Shown piece by piece: positions 36,818 through 45,218 of a DNA stretch of 64,000 bases. Source of the stretch: Streptomyces parvulus (lineage in GTDB: Bacteria; Actinomycetota; Actinomycetes; Streptomycetales; Streptomycetaceae); NCBI RefSeq assembly GCF_014648855.1, contig NZ_BMRX01000002.1, positions 372,001 through 436,000 on the forward strand, given 5' to 3'. The translations under genes were made by a program, and so were the position numbers. The number at the start of each line of letters is the position of its first letter. Within the stretch, counting starts at the first letter, position 1. The notes below the pieces were generated by a model, which was not told the DNA's origin, searched no databases, and saw only the letters and a list, made by a program, of their open reading frames with translations.

Positions 36818-37855
36818 TCAGCGGTTGACGGCCTGGATCTCTTGGACGATCACGTCTTGGTCTCCACCGAACTCGCCGTCCGGAAGGGTCTGTTCGTTGT
36901 CCACGCCCGTGCCGGTCCAGTGGATCTTCCAGGTGACCGTCGCCCTCAGCTGGTACGACCCGTTGCCGGAGGAACGCAGATACTTCACTCCGCACGGCGG
37001 GGTCTGCTCGGCCTTTCCCTTGGCATAGGGCTCGCCGATGCGGTCGCCTGCCAGCTCGCACACGCCGGATGCAGGGTAGGTCTGGGCGTCCGCGGTGCCC
37101 GGGTCGATCTTCACCGACACGGGTTCCGCAGTGGTGGTCGCCTGGACGCCCAGCAGAGGAACGGAGGCCGTCACCGAGACGCGCTTGAACTTCGCGGCGT
37201 CCAGCCAGGCCCAAGTCGGGAGGTTGACCTTGGTGGCATTGGCGGGCGCGAGATCCACTTCGGTCGTGGGTACGCGAATCTCGGCATAGGCGAGCTGGGC
37301 GAGGATCTCGGGCGTGATCGCCTGCGGGATGTCCGCAGGCGGGTCGTCGTTGGTGTCGACCCAGAAGATGTCTGCCTCGCAGTCGAGCGCTCCTGGATCG
37401 CCCTCACGCCCCTGGGTGACGTAGGAGTCCCACCAATAGCCCTCGCCGGCCTTGTCCTTGTTGAAGTCCTTGTACGGCTTCCCGTTCTCGTACCTGTCGC
37501 GCTGCTCGGCGTCCCACTGGTAGCCCGTCGACTCGGCCTGCCAGATGGGTTCGAGAGTCTTCTGAAGCTGCTCGGGGGTGTACTTCGGGGCGTAGTAGCA
37601 CGCCGGAGGCGTCCAGTTGGAGGCGGCGGCGACGGGGCCCGCGGTCTGGCCCGCACCATTGTTGGAACGGTCGAAGACCACAGCACCGGCCGTCGCCGAG
37701 ATGCCCCCGCCCGCCTTCCCGCCATCCACTTGAGTTTCCGACCCCCCGCCGTCACCGCCGGGCACGATGTCGGCCCATGCCGCCGGACACGAGGCAAGCA
37801 CGATGCCGCCCGCCAGTATGGCCGCACACACCGATGTCCTCGCTACGGCTGGCAC
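36818..37855 (-). CDS. Secreted hypothetical protein in the lipoprotein array
   Basis: 345 residues, not recognised. N-terminal signal peptide (about 1-28, ending AAWA) but no lipobox-type Gly/Ala-Cys at the cleavage site. The mature part has aromatic-rich segments (YYAPKYTPEQLQKTLEPIWQ, GEGYWWDSYVTQG) and beta-rich stretches, ending VWKIHWTGTGVDNEQ-like strands. GTG start lies 13 bp inside the end of paralogue 4, so it is translationally coupled to it. Its cysteines (four or more in the mature part) suggest disulfides. Confidence 0.75.
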   Translation of the reverse strand: MPAVARTSVCAAILAGGIVLASCPAAWADIVPGGDGGGSETQVDGGKAGGGISATAGAVVFDRSNNGAGQTAGPVAAASNWTPPACYYAPKYTPEQLQKTLEPIWQAESTGYQWDAEQRDRYENGKPYKDFNKDKAGEGYWWDSYVTQGREGDPGALDCEADIFWVDTNDDPPADIPQAITPEILAQLAYAEIRVPTTEVDLAPANATKVNLPTWAWLDAAKFKRVSVTASVPLLGVQATTTAEPVSVKIDPGTADAQTYPASGVCELAGDRIGEPYAKGKAEQTPPCGVKYLRSSGNGSYQLRATVTWKIHWTGTGVDNEQTLPDGEFGGDQDVIVQEIQAVNR

Positions 37856-38508
37856 TGGGCCGCCCCCCTCGTGGAGATGATCTGCGATGTCTGCCAGACA
37901 CCATCGGCGTTCTTCTCAAGACGGGTGTTGTACAGGACGTAGCTGTTCTTGGTCACGGGTGTCTTCGCGACTTTGCCAGTCTTCCTGTCCTTGCTGAAGC
38001 CCTTGCTCTCGTCCGCGCAGAACGTAAGGCCGGCCGATGCCCCGTCTTTCAGCGTGACCTTCCGATTGAAGTACCGAACCTCACCGGTCACGGTGGCGTC
38101 GACCTTCTCGAACTGCGCCACCCACGACACCGAGGCTTCCAACGCCTTACCCGTGTTGTAGAAGCCGAGCGCCGTTCCCTTGGGATCCGTACCGGCGATC
38201 GCCGCGTTCAGAGCACGCATCCGCTGCGCATTGTCGGCGAGCACTGCGTCCTTGACCGCATCTCCCGTCTCCGCGTCCTCGAAGGTCAGCTTCATGTCCG
38301 ACGGAAGTTCGATCTTCGGCCTTCCCCCTGCTTCCGTCGAGGATGCAGAGGGGCTGGGAGACGTCGAGGTGTCGCTGCCCGTGTCCGCGCCGGCGATCTT
38401 GTCCTTGTCGTCGGAGGAGTTGTCGTCGCCTCCGCAGGCGGACAGCGTCAGAGCCGCAGCGGCGGTCAGTGTGAGCGCTGCGAGGCGGGCGGGGCGGCGG
38501 CGAGTCAC
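37843..38508 (-). CDS. Lipoprotein, paralogue 4 of 4 (first of operon)
   Basis: 221 residues, GTG start with AGGAG 7 bp upstream. Lipobox LTLSAC (Cys 25). Family blocks are DAVLADNAQRMRALNAAI, TGEVRYFNRKVTLKDG, TFCADES and terminal AQCQP. It overlaps the following secreted protein gene by 13 bp. As the rightmost gene on the minus strand, it is the likely operon start; the leader shares sequence with paralogue 2. Confidence 0.75.
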   Translation of the reverse strand: MTRRRPARLAALTLTAAAALTLSACGGDDNSSDDKDKIAGADTGSDTSTSPSPSASSTEAGGRPKIELPSDMKLTFEDAETGDAVKDAVLADNAQRMRALNAAIAGTDPKGTALGFYNTGKALEASVSWVAQFEKVDATVTGEVRYFNRKVTLKDGASAGLTFCADESKGFSKDRKTGKVAKTPVTKNSYVLYNTRLEKNADGVWQTSQIISTRGAAQCQP

Positions 38509-38525
38509 TGTGGGCTCCTGGGTGG

Positions 38526-38550
38526 GACGAGGGTTCTCTTCAGCGAAGCA
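38526..38550. repeat. Leader repeat, copy B
   Basis: Identical over 25 bp to 36076-36100; in the 5' leader of paralogue 4, 18 bp upstream of its start. Confidence 0.85.
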
Positions 38551-38765
38551 ACGCTATCCACCGAGGCACCGTGGCACCAGGGTCAAAGCCCGTTGCCCGT
38601 CCCGCCCTATGCGGCCAAATCGGGGCTACTTGTGGCGTCTTGGGCCATAACGGTTGCGTAACACGAGAAGGTGCGCACTCCGGTTGCAGGGTCCCCGTGT
38701 GGTTCCGGGAACATTTCGTAGAGGAAGCAGCAAAGGCTCACGGTGTGGCGGGGAGGCAGGTCGGG

Positions 38766-39155
38766 ATGGGGCGGCGGAGGCGGTGGCGGGACGGGGTGGG
38801 GGTTCTGGTGGTGGAGGGGGGCGGTTCGGAGAGCGGGGGGCGCGATGTGGTCGTGCCGGTGGAGATTGCTCGGTCCTACCATGCGCGTGCCCGTGGGCTG
38901 CTCGGGCGGGATCGGCTCGACGGGGCGATGCTGCTCACGCCCGCCAGTAGCGTGCATACCTTTCGGATGCGGATGGCCATCGACGTCGCCTACCTCGATC
39001 GGCGGTTCCGTGTCATCTCCGTACGGACCATGCGGCCGGGGCGGCTGGGGTTGCCCCGGGTACGGTCCCGGCACGTGCTGGAGGCCGAGGCCGGGGTGAT
39101 GGCCGGGTGGGGAGTGCGGGTCGGGGCGCGGGTGACGGTGCGGGCGGAGGAGTAG
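38766..39155 (+). CDS. DUF192 protein
   Basis: 129-residue DUF192 protein. Core: EIARSYHARARGLLGRDRL, SSVHTFRMRMAIDVAYLDRR, then VRSRHVLEAEAGVMAGWGVRVG. DUF192 proteins are small beta-rich proteins often found beside pilus or exported-protein loci; biochemical role unknown. ATG 38766 has GGGAGG upstream, but GTG 38742 is possible. Only plus-strand gene in this part; divergent from the lipoprotein island and convergent with the pilus locus. Confidence 0.8.
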   Translation: MGRRRRWRDGVGVLVVEGGGSESGGRDVVVPVEIARSYHARARGLLGRDRLDGAMLLTPASSVHTFRMRMAIDVAYLDRRFRVISVRTMRPGRLGLPRVRSRHVLEAEAGVMAGWGVRVGARVTVRAEE

Positions 39156-39234
39156 GGGCGGCGGGGGCGGGCCTGGGCGGGCGACAGCGTTGTCGGGCTG
39201 TCGCGCCGGGCGGCATCGGTATCGGCTTTGGGGA

Positions 39235-39864
39235 TCACGGTTCCGTGCGGGGGAAGGAGACCTCGACCCTGCGGTTCTTCTTGCGGCCGGCCTCCGTCGC
39301 GTTGTCGGCGATCGGGTACTGCTCGCCGTAGCCGCGGACCTCGTAGGTGATGGCGGCGTCGTTCAGGGTCGCGGACAGGACGTCGTGCACGGCGTTGGCG
39401 CGCTTCTTGGACAGGGTGTCTCCGTGGGCGGAGGAGCCCAGGTTGTCGGTGAAGCCGAAGACCCTGACGCGGGTGGCGTTCTGGGTCTTGATCTCCTCGG
39501 CGATCCCCGTGATGCGGGACTTCGACTCCGCGCCGAGTTTCGCGCTGTCCTTGCCGAACAGCACCTCCGCCTGGAGGGCGAGGGTCACGCTGGTGTTGGT
39601 GTCCTCGCGGCGTTCGTCGCCGCTCTGCTCCTCTACGACGGACTTGATGTCCAGCACTTTGGCCTGGGCGAGCGTTGCCCCGTCGGGGATCTTGAGGTCG
39701 GGATCGGCGGGGTCCACTTCTACAGGGGCCGAGGCTGACGCCTCAGTGCCGGGAGGATCATTCGGATCGTCTTCGGCTTGAGCCGTGGTGGTGCCGGACA
39801 GGGTCGTGGCGACCATGAGGGACACCGTGGTCAGGGTGCGAGCAAGACGCGGGGTTGAGGTCAT
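39235..39864 (-). CDS. Exported OmpA-domain protein
   Basis: 209 residues. Signal peptide (about 1-30, ending TTAQA), acidic linker, then an OmpA-like peptidoglycan-binding domain: AEVLFGKDSAKLGAESKSRI, VRVFGFTDNLGSSAHGDTLS, KKRANAVHDVLSA and GEQYPIADNATEAGRKKNRRV. The Asp/Arg residues that bind diaminopimelate are kept (FTDN and NRRV). Last gene of the Tad region, 7 bp after the lipoprotein; likely anchors the machine to the cell wall. Confidence 0.88.
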   Translation of the reverse strand: MTSTPRLARTLTTVSLMVATTLSGTTTAQAEDDPNDPPGTEASASAPVEVDPADPDLKIPDGATLAQAKVLDIKSVVEEQSGDERREDTNTSVTLALQAEVLFGKDSAKLGAESKSRITGIAEEIKTQNATRVRVFGFTDNLGSSAHGDTLSKKRANAVHDVLSATLNDAAITYEVRGYGEQYPIADNATEAGRKKNRRVEVSFPRTEP

Positions 39865-39871
39865 CCTGCCC

Positions 39872-40450
39872 TCACCCGGAGATGGCGATGGTCGCGCTGG
39901 CGAAGGTGGGCAGTTGGAACGTGACTTCGGTGACGCTCGTCGGCGGAGAGGGAAACTGCATGAAGACCGGGACTACGTCACCGGCCTTGATCCTCGGCAT
40001 GTTCGTCGTGGTGAGGGGACGGCCGTCTGTGTCACGCAGCACGTAGTAGCGCTTCTTCCCCTTCGAATCCACGAGCGTCGCGCCTCCTAGCGACGACCCG
40101 TGCCTGATGATCTCCGTCTCGTCACCCGCGGTGCGTACGGAGACACGAGCAGGCTCGTCGCCGTCGTTCTTCAACTCGCCGCTGACGGTGACGAAACCGC
40201 CTCCGTCCCGCTGGGCCGAAGTGAGCTTCAGGATGAGTCCTTCCTCCCCCTTGAGCTCGGCGAGAGGTTCGTCCGACCCCTCCTGAGCGCTTGGATCAGA
40301 CCCGCTGTCCCTGGAGGCGGACGCGGAGCTTTCCGACTTACCGTCATCGCCGTCGCCGCCGCTGCATCCGGCAACGCTCAGGGCAAGTCCGGCCCCGATG
40401 ACCAGTGCGATCACCCCTCTGCGGGCCTTCATGATGAACCGACTGTTCAT
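39872..40450 (-). CDS. Lipoprotein of the Tad region
   Basis: 192 residues. Lipobox LSVAGC (Cys 29), Ser/Asp-rich linker, then a beta-sandwich-like domain (LKLTSAQRDGGGFVTVSGEL, KGKKRYYVLRDTDGRP, FPSPPTSVTEVTFQLPTFAS). ATG 40450 has AGGGGG nearby; the second ATG at 40432 is possible. It sits between the TadG-like and OmpA genes with 32 and 7 bp gaps, so it is probably co-expressed. Confidence 0.75.
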   Translation of the reverse strand: MNSRFIMKARRGVIALVIGAGLALSVAGCSGGDGDDGKSESSASASRDSGSDPSAQEGSDEPLAELKGEEGLILKLTSAQRDGGGFVTVSGELKNDGDEPARVSVRTAGDETEIIRHGSSLGGATLVDSKGKKRYYVLRDTDGRPLTTTNMPRIKAGDVVPVFMQFPSPPTSVTEVTFQLPTFASATIAISG

Positions 40451-40482
40451 ACCCCCTGCTTTCTCGTCCTCGTCGTCAATTG

Positions 40483-41079
40483 TCAGTCGGCCAGATGGAC
40501 GTCGAACAGGTCCTCTGGCTTCGGCAGGTCTTCCTGCTTCTCGGGATCCAACTCCCATTGCTCGTCGTGGCAGGCCAGTCCAGGCAGCTCGTCGCCCTCT
40601 GCGCCTTCCACGGGAGGCTCAAACGTGCATGCGGCTTCAATGACGGCAGACGCAGACGCCAGAGACTTCTTGTTCTCAGTGCCGGGCACGATGGAGTCGC
40701 CGACGGTTCTATTCGTCTCGACCTCCACCGTGTAGCCGAGCAGCCCTTCCGGATGACAACTCAGGACACGCGCATCGTTTTGGGCGGCGAGCTGCTCGCC
40801 GCGCCAGCACGACGGCTGGAGGCCCGGCACATCGCCCTCGAAAATAGCCCGCCACCTCGTCGGGTCCCGGATCTCGTCGATCCACGCTCCAGCGAGCTGA
40901 TCCCGAGTGTCCTGCGCGGCCGCCAGAGCCGCCGCGTCAGCGGCTGTCTGCGCGCCGTTCCGGTTCGCCGAAGCCTGGCCGACGGCGAAGTATGCGAACG
41001 CCAGAAAGAGCAGGCCCCCCACCACCGTGATGTAGATGGGGAACGTCTGCCCCTCGTCAGCGCGCCTCGGGTGGCGCAT
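40483..41079 (-). CDS. TadG-like pilus-associated protein
   Basis: 198 residues. After a short basic leader it has GQTFPIYITVVGGLLFLAFA, a prepilin-like hydrophobic helix, then ANRNGAQTAADAAALAAAQD typical of TadG/TadE_Flp regions. The C-terminal part is acidic and extracellular, with three or four cysteines. ATG overlaps the flp stop (ATGA). Probably a minor pilin or pilus-associated protein. Confidence 0.8.
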   Translation of the reverse strand: MRHPRRADEGQTFPIYITVVGGLLFLAFAYFAVGQASANRNGAQTAADAAALAAAQDTRDQLAGAWIDEIRDPTRWRAIFEGDVPGLQPSCWRGEQLAAQNDARVLSCHPEGLLGYTVEVETNRTVGDSIVPGTENKKSLASASAVIEAACTFEPPVEGAEGDELPGLACHDEQWELDPEKQEDLPKPEDLFDVHLAD

Positions 41080-41282
41080 CAGCCGCCGGTGACTTCGTCG
41101 ATCTTGTCCACGATTGCGTCGTAGATCGACTGCCCGATATCCGTCCCCGTAATAGCCAGCACGATCGCCACCACCACCGCGATGATCCCCAGGTACTCCA
41201 CCGCCGTCTGCCCCTTGTCGTCGCGGGCCGCGGTGGTGCGGGTGTGGAGGTGGGCTGCCGTGGTGTGGAGCCAGTTGGTCAT
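41079..41282 (-). CDS. flp: Flp-type pilin
   Basis: 67-residue prepilin: leader to G24, then QTAVEYLGIIAVVVAIVLAI with Glu at +5 of the mature protein, the Flp/type IVb signature cut by a TadV prepilin peptidase (not in this window). Short soluble tail. Major pilin candidate; preceded by its own 327-bp intergenic region with an inverted repeat. Confidence 0.85.
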   Translation of the reverse strand: MTNWLHTTAAHLHTRTTAARDDKGQTAVEYLGIIAVVVAIVLAITGTDIGQSIYDAIVDKIDEVTGG

Positions 41283-41609
41283 GGTGTTCCCCTTCAGGGT
41301 GGACGAAGCCGCGTTCCTCGTGCGGAACGTGCGGACGGGCGGTGGGGATCTGCTGGCTGGTCATGCCGGACGTCACCTCGTCCACGATCCCCGCCCCCCT
41401 TGCGCTCGGTTGAGACCTCGACCTGTCGGGAGTACCGGACAACGACTCTCCCACAGTTGGTTGCAACTGTGAAAGGCATTGGGCGGGATTGGGCCGACTG
41501 GGCCGTAAGTCTGCGGGTTTTGATGTCATCGGTGTATGTGCAGTCGCACTTTGATGGTGTACGCCGCCCCCTTTCCCCGGCTGCGTGACCGACATGGCGT
41601 CCCTCCTGC
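41283..41609. other. Intergenic region between flp and tadC
   Basis: 327 bp without a gene. Contains one strong inverted repeat (41452-41471) and TTGTCC near 41440 on the minus strand as a possible -35; flp is probably transcribed from here independently of the larger tad operon. Confidence 0.5.
41452..41471. promoter_or_regulatory. Inverted repeat upstream of flp
   Basis: 8-bp perfect arms CACAGTTG / CAACTGTG with 4-base spacer GTTG, 170 bp before the flp start; operator candidate for pilin expression. Confidence 0.45.
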
Positions 41610-42509
41610 CTATTCGCCCGTGATCGTGCCGAAGTCCGTCCCCGAACCCAGGATCAGGCCCGCGCCGAGGAGGATCATCGTGGCCGGGACCATGAAGGTC
41701 GTGATCATCATCGTGGCCTTGGGGACCGCCCGCGCGGCCTTGCGGCGGGCGTTCTGGGCGTCGGTGCGGCGCATGTCCTTGGCCAGGGAGACCAGGGTCT
41801 CCACGATGGGGGCGCCCAGTTCCTCGCCCTGCTGGAGTGCCGTCACGAACATCGCCACCTGTTCGGAGTCGTTGCGCCGGCGCAGTTCCGCGAAGGCCTG
41901 GCGGCGGCTCATGCCGAGGTCCATCTGGCGCAGGGTGATGCGCAGTTCGTCGGCCCAGGGGCCCTCGTAGCGCATCGCCACGCGGTCGAGGGCCTGGCGG
42001 AAGCCGAGGCCCGCGCTCACCACGACCGCCAGGACGTCCAGGAAGTCGGGGAGCGTGCGCTCGATGACGTCCTTGCGGATGCGGATCGCCGACCAGATGC
42101 CGACCTCCGTCCAGAACGCGCCGAAGGCCAGCAGGAGGAGCGCGACCACGAACTGGCCGCGGAGGACGAAGACCAGGAAGCCCAGGGCGCCCAGGAAGCC
42201 GTAGACCGCGCGGCGGGCGGCGTAGCGGTCGATGGTCAGGCCGCCGGGGTTGCCCGCCAGGTCGATCCTGCGGCGGTACTTCGCCACCGCGGCCGGGCCC
42301 ATCAGGCGCAGGACGGTGGGCGCGTAGCGCATGCCCATGCGGTCGACGAGGGAGTCCACCGCGCCGGTGCGGGTGGCGCCGACCTCCAGCGCGAGGGCGA
42401 GGTCGTCGGGGAGCTTCGCCTCCGCGCGGTACATGCGGACGCCCGCGAAGGCGCCCCAGACGGCGGCGCCCATGAGGAGGGCGAGGAGCCATTCGATTCC
42501 GGATGCCAT
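41610..42509 (-). CDS. tadC: Tad secretion inner-membrane protein TadC
   Basis: 299-residue T2SF-domain membrane protein. N-terminal hydrophobic segment, then two further membrane segments (about 105-135), cytoplasmic T2SF core (LPDFLDVLAVVVSAGLGFRQ, RMDLGMSRRQAFAELRRR-like, LVSLAKDMRRTDAQNARRKA) and a last segment (TFMVPATMILLGAGLIL). Platform for pilus assembly with TadB. ATG 42509 follows GGGGAG; 11 bp after tadB. Confidence 0.9.
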   Translation of the reverse strand: MASGIEWLLALLMGAAVWGAFAGVRMYRAEAKLPDDLALALEVGATRTGAVDSLVDRMGMRYAPTVLRLMGPAAVAKYRRRIDLAGNPGGLTIDRYAARRAVYGFLGALGFLVFVLRGQFVVALLLLAFGAFWTEVGIWSAIRIRKDVIERTLPDFLDVLAVVVSAGLGFRQALDRVAMRYEGPWADELRITLRQMDLGMSRRQAFAELRRRNDSEQVAMFVTALQQGEELGAPIVETLVSLAKDMRRTDAQNARRKAARAVPKATMMITTFMVPATMILLGAGLILGSGTDFGTITGE

Positions 42510-42520
42510 TCCAGCTCCCC

Positions 42521-43465
42521 TCAGACGTCGATGCGGGACAGGCGGCGGATGAGGACGAAGCCGACGGCGTAGAGGCCGAAGGCGATGATCACCGCGGCCT
42601 GGCCGACCGGGGAGCCCGTCATGCGTTCCAGGGCGCCGTCCTTGACGCCGTTCATCAGGAACAACGAGCCGATGCCCAGGACGGGGACGGCGTACGAGGT
42701 CATGTTGACCTGGGAGAGCTGGGTGCGGACCTCGCGCCGGGTCTCCTTGCGCTCCTCCAGTGTCTCCGTGAGGTTGCGCAGGGCGCTGACCACCTGGCCG
42801 CCGGCGCGGTTGGCGAGGACGAGGGTGGTGACCAGGACGACGAGTTCGCGGGAGGGGAGGCGGTCGGCGAGTTCGCCGAGGGCGTCGTCCATCGAGGCGC
42901 CGAGGGCGAGTTGGTCGGCCACCTTGCCGAGTTCCTCGCCGGCCGGGGCCTCCAGTTCCTCCGCCGCCATGCCGATCGCGGTGCGCAGCGCGAGGCCGGC
43001 CTGGGTGGCGTTGGCGAGGATGCGGGCGAGTTCGGGGAGCTGGTTGATGAACTTCTCGATGCGTTTCTGGCGTTGCCAGGTGAGGAACTGGACGGCCGCG
43101 CCGATGCCCAGCAGCGCGGCGAGCGGGCCGAAGAAGGGGGCGAGGACGGCCTGGCCGACCAGCCACAGGCCGACGACGGCCGCGACCAGGTAGGCGAAGA
43201 ACTCGCCGGGTGTGACGTCCAGGCCCGTGGCGGACAGGCGCAGTTCCAGGTTCCTGCCGAGCCTGGTGCGGCGCAGCCGGCGGTCGAGGGTGGGGAAGCG
43301 GCGGCGGCGTCCGGCGAGGGGTATCTGCCCGGTGGCGGACAGGCGGTCGACCAGGGCGGCGCGCTGGGCGCGGCCGGCGGCGTAGGCGTGCAGGCCGACG
43401 ACCGCCAGGACGCAGGTCAGCAGCGTGATGCCGGTGGTGAGCGTGACGAGCGTGTCCAGGTTCAT
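42521..43465 (-). CDS. tadB: Tad secretion inner-membrane protein TadB
   Basis: 314-residue T2SF-family platform protein: N-terminal membrane segment (TTGITLLTCVLAVVGLHAYA), central pair (about 88-125), T2SF core LPELARILANATQAGLALRT and GNRAGGQVVSALRNL-like segment, and C-terminal membrane helix. Follows cpaF by 9 bp. Confidence 0.92.
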   Translation of the reverse strand: MNLDTLVTLTTGITLLTCVLAVVGLHAYAAGRAQRAALVDRLSATGQIPLAGRRRRFPTLDRRLRRTRLGRNLELRLSATGLDVTPGEFFAYLVAAVVGLWLVGQAVLAPFFGPLAALLGIGAAVQFLTWQRQKRIEKFINQLPELARILANATQAGLALRTAIGMAAEELEAPAGEELGKVADQLALGASMDDALGELADRLPSRELVVLVTTLVLANRAGGQVVSALRNLTETLEERKETRREVRTQLSQVNMTSYAVPVLGIGSLFLMNGVKDGALERMTGSPVGQAAVIIAFGLYAVGFVLIRRLSRIDV

Positions 43466-43474
43466 CGGGCGGTC

Positions 43475-44812
43475 CTACCTGGCCTCTCGGGTGGTGAGCT
43501 GGTCCAGGGAGTGGGCGACGCCGAAGGCCTGCGGGACGGGCTGGTTGGCCATGTAGAGGCGCTCGGCGGTGCGGTGCGGGAGGGGGAAGTACTCGTACTG
43601 GCCGTGCACGCGCCCGTCCGGGGTCATCGGGCGGGCGTTGAAGCGGGCGACCGTGGCGAGGCGGTAGGGCTCGCCCCCGTGGCTGGCCAGGAGGGCGATC
43701 TCGGTGATGCGGCGGGCGCCGTCGGCGAAGCGGGTGAGCTGGACGACGACGTCGACGGAGCTGTTGATCTGGTCGTGCAGGGCGACGAAGGGGACTTCCA
43801 CGTCGGACATGGAGGCCAGGGTCTGCAGGCGCATCAGGGCGTCCTCCGCGCTGTTGGCGTGGACGGTGGCCAGGGAGCCGTCGTGGCCGGTGGACATGGC
43901 CTGGAGCATGTCCAGGGACTCACCGCCGCGGACCTCTCCGACGACGATGCGGTCGGGGCGCATGCGCAGCGAGTTGCGGACCAGGTCGCGGATGGTGACG
44001 CGGCCCTGGCCCTCGACGTTGGGCGGGCGGGACTCCAGGCGGATGACGTGGGCCTGCTGGAGCTGGAGTTCGGCCGAGTCCTCGATGGTGATGATGCGGT
44101 CGGTCTCGGGGATGAGGCCGGAGAGGGCGTTGAGCAGGGTCGTCTTCCCGGTGCCGGTCGCGCCCGAGACGATGATGTTGAAGCGGGCCTGCACGAGGCC
44201 GGCCAGCAGGTAGAGCATGTGCTCGTCGAGGGAGCCGAGGCCGATCAGCTCGTGCAGGGTGAAGGAGCGCGGGAAGCGGCGGATGGTGAGCGTGGCGCCG
44301 GTCAGCGAGAGCGGCGGGATGATCACGTTGACGCGCTCGCCGGAGGGGAGGCGGGCGTCGACCATGGGGTTCGACTCGTCGACGCGGCGGTTGACCGTGG
44401 AGACGATCCGCTCGATGGTCTGCATCAGCTGGTCGTGGGAGGCGAAGCGGAGCGGGAGTTGTTCGACGCGTCCGCCGCGCTCCACGAAGATCGCGTCGGG
44501 TCCGTTCACCATGATCTCGGTGATGGACGCGTCCTCCAGCAGGGGTTCCAGGATGCCGAGGCCGAGAGCCTCGTCGACCACGCGGCGGATCAGCTGGGAG
44601 CGTTCGACCGTGGACAGGACCGGGCCCTCGCGGCTGATGATGTGGCCGAGGACCCGCTCCAGGCGCGCCCGGCGTTCCGCCGCCGCGAGGGAACTCATCT
44701 CGGCGAGGTCGATCTCCTCCAGGAGCTTGGCCCGGTAGGAGGCGACCAGGTGTCCGTCCTCGCCCCGGCTGCCGTGCTCCTCGGGCGAGTGGATGCGTGC
44801 GCGCAGGCTCAT
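43475..44812 (-). CDS. cpaF: Tad secretion ATPase CpaF/TadA
   Basis: 445-residue secretion ATPase powering Flp pilus assembly. Walker A GATGTGKTT (217-225), Asp box ITIEDSAEL (241-249), Walker B RIVVGEVRG (288-296) and His box GHDGSLATVHA. The N-terminal helical domain (about 1-100) contains ASITEIMVNGPDAIFVERGG. Start ATG; separated from tadE by 18 bp. Confidence 0.96.
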   Translation of the reverse strand: MSLRARIHSPEEHGSRGEDGHLVASYRAKLLEEIDLAEMSSLAAAERRARLERVLGHIISREGPVLSTVERSQLIRRVVDEALGLGILEPLLEDASITEIMVNGPDAIFVERGGRVEQLPLRFASHDQLMQTIERIVSTVNRRVDESNPMVDARLPSGERVNVIIPPLSLTGATLTIRRFPRSFTLHELIGLGSLDEHMLYLLAGLVQARFNIIVSGATGTGKTTLLNALSGLIPETDRIITIEDSAELQLQQAHVIRLESRPPNVEGQGRVTIRDLVRNSLRMRPDRIVVGEVRGGESLDMLQAMSTGHDGSLATVHANSAEDALMRLQTLASMSDVEVPFVALHDQINSSVDVVVQLTRFADGARRITEIALLASHGGEPYRLATVARFNARPMTPDGRVHGQYEYFPLPHRTAERLYMANQPVPQAFGVAHSLDQLTTREAR

Positions 44813-44830
44813 GCGTCCTCGGCTCCTCGG

Positions 44831-45217
44831 TCAGTGGTCCAGCGGCATGGTGGCCGTCCGGGTGGCGGGGTCGAAGTCCCAACCGGGGACGATCGAGGGG
44901 ATGTCGACGGTGGCGGTGACCGTCACCTCGTCGCCGCCGTACGAGGGCGGGCAGGAGGTGCCGTCGGCCAGCCAGCTGCTGACGGCCGCGGCGCAGGCGC
45001 CCTGGGCGCTCTCCTGGAGGGAGGCGCCGCGGGCCCCGGCGCGGGCGGCGGTGCCCGCCTGCTGGGCGGTGTAGGCGATCAGGCCCAGCTGTACGACGGC
45101 CATGCCGACGATGATCAGGATCGGGAGGAAGCCGAGGTACTCGAGGGCCGCCTGGCCCCGGTCCCTGGCCGGCCCGCCGCCCGGGCCCCTGGAGTACGAG
45201 CCGCTGGAGTACGCCAT
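44831..45217 (-). CDS. tadE: TadE-like pseudopilin 1
   Basis: 128 residues. RGQAALEYLGFLPILIIVGM matches the TadE signature with a prepilin-like G/Q site followed by a Glu. Extracellular C-terminus with two cysteines (SWLADGTSCPPS). ATG is 1 bp after the stop of the second TadE-like gene. Confidence 0.88.
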   Translation of the reverse strand: MAYSSGSYSRGPGGGPARDRGQAALEYLGFLPILIIVGMAVVQLGLIAYTAQQAGTAARAGARGASLQESAQGACAAAVSSWLADGTSCPPSYGGDEVTVTATVDIPSIVPGWDFDPATRTATMPLDH

Positions 45218-45218
45218 C

